From Pseudomonadales bacterium (lineage in GTDB: Bacteria; Pseudomonadota; Gammaproteobacteria; Pseudomonadales; Azotimanducaceae), in the NCBI GenBank assembly GCA_022822135.1, contig JAJECH010000025.1, positions 62,001 through 126,000 of the forward strand: a stretch of DNA of 64,000 nt, written 5' to 3'. This document shows positions 62,089 to 64,000 of the stretch, piece by piece. Below the pieces are notes generated by a model. That model made no database searches. It was not told where the DNA came from and was given only the letters and a program-made list of their open reading frames with translations. The position numbers and the translations under genes are program-made. Position 1 is the first letter of the stretch, and every line of letters begins with the position of its first letter.

Positions 62089-64000
62089 ATGGCAAAGCAA
62101 GCCCGGGCTAGTTCACTCCAAGATTCCCAGCAAGCAACAATCGAAACACGCGAAAATACAGATTCGGTTACTGACTCGATCGAGTTCTTAGCAAAAGCCC
62201 GAGAGCAAGGCTACGTAACGTACGAGGAGATCACCGACTTTATAGACGTCGGTGATGATGACAGCGACATAAGTGTCGTATTCGAGGAATTCGTCGCCGA
62301 TATCAAAGACGCCGGGATCAAAGTCTTCGAACAACCTCCGACAGAAGAGGATTTACTTCAGGGCAATGAAGCATCAGCGAGCGACGACGAGTTATTAGAG
62401 GAAGAGCAACTAAACGCCGCATTAACGGCTATTGAGAAAAATCAGACGGGACGAACCACCGATCCACTTCGGATGTACATGCGAGAAATGGGCAAGGTTG
62501 GTCTATTGACGCGTGAAAAGGAAATCGAAATTGCAAAACGGCTAGAAGCCGGTATCAGCGCAGAACTAGAGGCGGTTGCAGCGTTCCCTGGCGTCGTCGA
62601 TTACGTCTTGGAAGTCTATGAAGACGTAACTAAGCGTAAAAAACTAGGGGAATTATTGGTTGGGTATCTCAACCCAATGGAGGTAGTAAAACCAGCCCAA
62701 CAAATTGACGCGAACACGCCAAAGGACGAGACGAAAGACAACAAGCGAAAAGGACCTGATCCTGACATAGCGAAGAAACGATTCGATGAGTTGAAACGAG
62801 CACACGCAAAGTGTCACAAGGTTCTTGCAAAACAACGTAATTGGCGTACGAAAGAAGCCGTGAAAGCGCTCGATGATATGGCGCAGATATTTAAGTACTT
62901 CAAATTTACTTTAGTCCATCATGACCATGTTTGTCAGATAGCCGAAACATCTTGGCGTCATCTAAGGGAGCAAGAGCGCGCACTCGAAAAAATCGTGCGG
63001 CGCTGTCGCATGCCGATTGAGGAGTTCAAGGAGGAATTTCGTGGGAAAGAATCCTCCGCTAGTTGGTACAAGCGACACTCAACCGATAAACCATATAGCC
63101 GCAAACTTACCGAATATGAAATAGAGATACTCCGAGCACATAGATACATACGAGAGGAAGAACTAGATCAGCGTCACTCTCGAGCCATCCTCAAACGAAG
63201 AACTGGCATCACGCCCCCCGTACCGACCCATTCCCGCAACCCTGGTCTGAAGTACTCCACCATTCGCGGAATCCATGAGCGCGTGAGACACGGTGCCAAA
63301 GAAAAGAGCTTGGCCAAAAATGACATGGTTGAAGCGAATTTGCGGTTGGTGATGTCGATCGCCAAAAAGTACACCAATCGCGGCCTCCACTTCCTCGATT
63401 TGATTGAAGAAGGCAACCTCGGTCTCATGAAAGCCGTCGATAAATTCGAATATCGGCGTGGATACAAGTTCTCGACCTATGCGACGTGGTGGATCCGGCA
63501 GGCAATCACTCGAGCGATTGCGGATCATGCTCGAACGATTCGTGTGCCCGTACACATGATTGAGACGATCAATAAACTCAATCGCATCACGCGACAAATG
63601 ACACAAGAGCTCGGCCGGGAACCAACGCCAGAAGAACTGTCAGAGCGGATGGAAATCAACGAAGAGAAAGTTCGACGTGTCCAGGAAATCGGGCGCGAAC
63701 CACTATCAATGGAGAAACCCGTCGGTGAAGACGGCGACGCGACGGTAGGGGATTTCATTGAGGACGCAAGCGCTCAGTCCCCGGTGGACAATACCGCTCA
63801 CAAGAACCTATCCGATGCGATAAAAGAGACGCTAGACGACATGGACCCACGCGAAAGTCAGGTCCTTCGCATGCGATTCGGCATCGGCATGAACCAAGAC
63901 CACACGCTTGAAGAAGTCGGAAAGCAATTCGACGTGACACGCGAACGCATTCGCCAGATCGAGGCGAATGCCATGCGGCGCATTAGCAATTCGGATCGAA
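62089..64000 (+). CDS. primary-type sigma factor (RpoD-like, second copy), 3' end outside the window
   Basis: From the ATG at 62089 the frame is open for 637 codons to the window end. It aligns throughout with the RpoD at 55743: region 1.1 [24 protein letters not shown], region 1.2 [19 protein letters not shown], a long non-conserved region, region 2 with [18 protein letters not shown], and region 4 [20 protein letters not shown]. It shares the unusual DLIEEGN and the altered region 4 tail, so the two are paralogues from a duplication. Only the last few residues are missing. Both copies keep all -10 and -35 reading residues, so they may have overlapping promoters. The window-edge base following the last full codon prevents seeing the stop. 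Confidence 0.9.
   Translation, partial: MAKQARASSLQDSQQATIETRENTDSVTDSIEFLAKAREQGYVTYEEITDFIDVGDDDSDISVVFEEFVADIKDAGIKVFEQPPTEEDLLQGNEASASDDELLEEEQLNAALTAIEKNQTGRTTDPLRMYMREMGKVGLLTREKEIEIAKRLEAGISAELEAVAAFPGVVDYVLEVYEDVTKRKKLGELLVGYLNPMEVVKPAQQIDANTPKDETKDNKRKGPDPDIAKKRFDELKRAHAKCHKVLAKQRNWRTKEAVKALDDMAQIFKYFKFTLVHHDHVCQIAETSWRHLREQERALEKIVRRCRMPIEEFKEEFRGKESSASWYKRHSTDKPYSRKLTEYEIEILRAHRYIREEELDQRHSRAILKRRTGITPPVPTHSRNPGLKYSTIRGIHERVRHGAKEKSLAKNDMVEANLRLVMSIAKKYTNRGLHFLDLIEEGNLGLMKAVDKFEYRRGYKFSTYATWWIRQAITRAIADHARTIRVPVHMIETINKLNRITRQMTQELGREPTPEELSERMEINEEKVRRVQEIGREPLSMEKPVGEDGDATVGDFIEDASAQSPVDNTAHKNLSDAIKETLDDMDPRESQVLRMRFGIGMNQDHTLEEVGKQFDVTRERIRQIEANAMRRISNSDR

Noticed and set aside
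62653-63940. Minus-strand frames opposite the second RpoD gene
   Set aside because: They are shadows of the strongly conserved sigma coding frame on the plus strand, and similar shadows occur opposite the first copy.
1-64000. CRISPR arrays, insertion sequences, prophage or integron elements
   Set aside because: No regularly spaced repeats, transposase or integrase motifs or terminal inverted repeats were found. Repetition in the window comes from paralogous genes.

Overview
This is a compact bacterial chromosome segment of roughly 50% GC, most likely from a marine-type gammaproteobacterium. That placement is an inference from a MetR-type LysR regulator, an RhlB-like DEAD helicase, a TonB-dependent receptor, a lipoprotein M16 protease and RpoD proteins that keep the long non-conserved region. 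Genes are packed tightly: several convergent pairs abut within 0-13 nt or overlap by 4 nt, many same-strand pairs overlap as ATGA, and TTG/GTG starts are common. I saw no rRNA, tRNA, CRISPR array, transposase or integrase.

Region 1 (1-4.1 kb) is an acyl-CoA carboxylase cluster: a free-standing biotin carrier, an enoyl-CoA hydratase-family protein, a carboxyltransferase subunit and a small membrane protein. No biotin carboxylase is visible in the window.

Region 2 (3.3-41.4 kb) is the accessory-looking part. It holds six large ABC half-exporters of one distinctive family in two subtypes, called A and B here. They form adjacent A-B pairs at 5.6-9.7 kb and 34.4-39.0 kb, and a third A and B separated by 4.5 kb (19.6-21.5 and 26.0-28.0 kb). 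Interleaved are six oxygenase genes: two CmcJ/NvfI-type, three phytanoyl-CoA-dioxygenase-type (one fused to HEAT repeats) and one Rieske. Also here are a rifampin-phosphotransferase-like PEP-utilising enzyme, a metallophosphoesterase, two tiny PQQ-propeller proteins, an M16 protease, MetR, a nuclease-helicase of the DUF2075 type, a TonB receptor broken by one in-frame amber codon, a hydratase, a PNPOx protein and a SixA-like phosphatase.

Region 3 (41.5-53.0 kb) is mostly metabolic: an ankyrin protein, a thiolase-like/DUF35 pair, an LLM oxidoreductase, a Clp-N-like protein behind a structured-looking leader, and a minus-strand run argC - class Ic aminotransferase - RhlB-like helicase - nitrilase - AI-2E transporter - hisC.

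Region 4 (53.2-64.0 kb) is the most striking. The conserved rpsU-dnaG core is embedded among four sigma-70-family genes in the order divergent sigma, RpoD, rpsU, dnaG, divergent sigma, RpoD. The two divergent factors keep the core-binding and -10-reading motifs but have altered extended -10 residues, and one has also lost the usual -35-reading residues. This looks like a duplicated primary/alternative sigma pair built into the macromolecular-synthesis operon.
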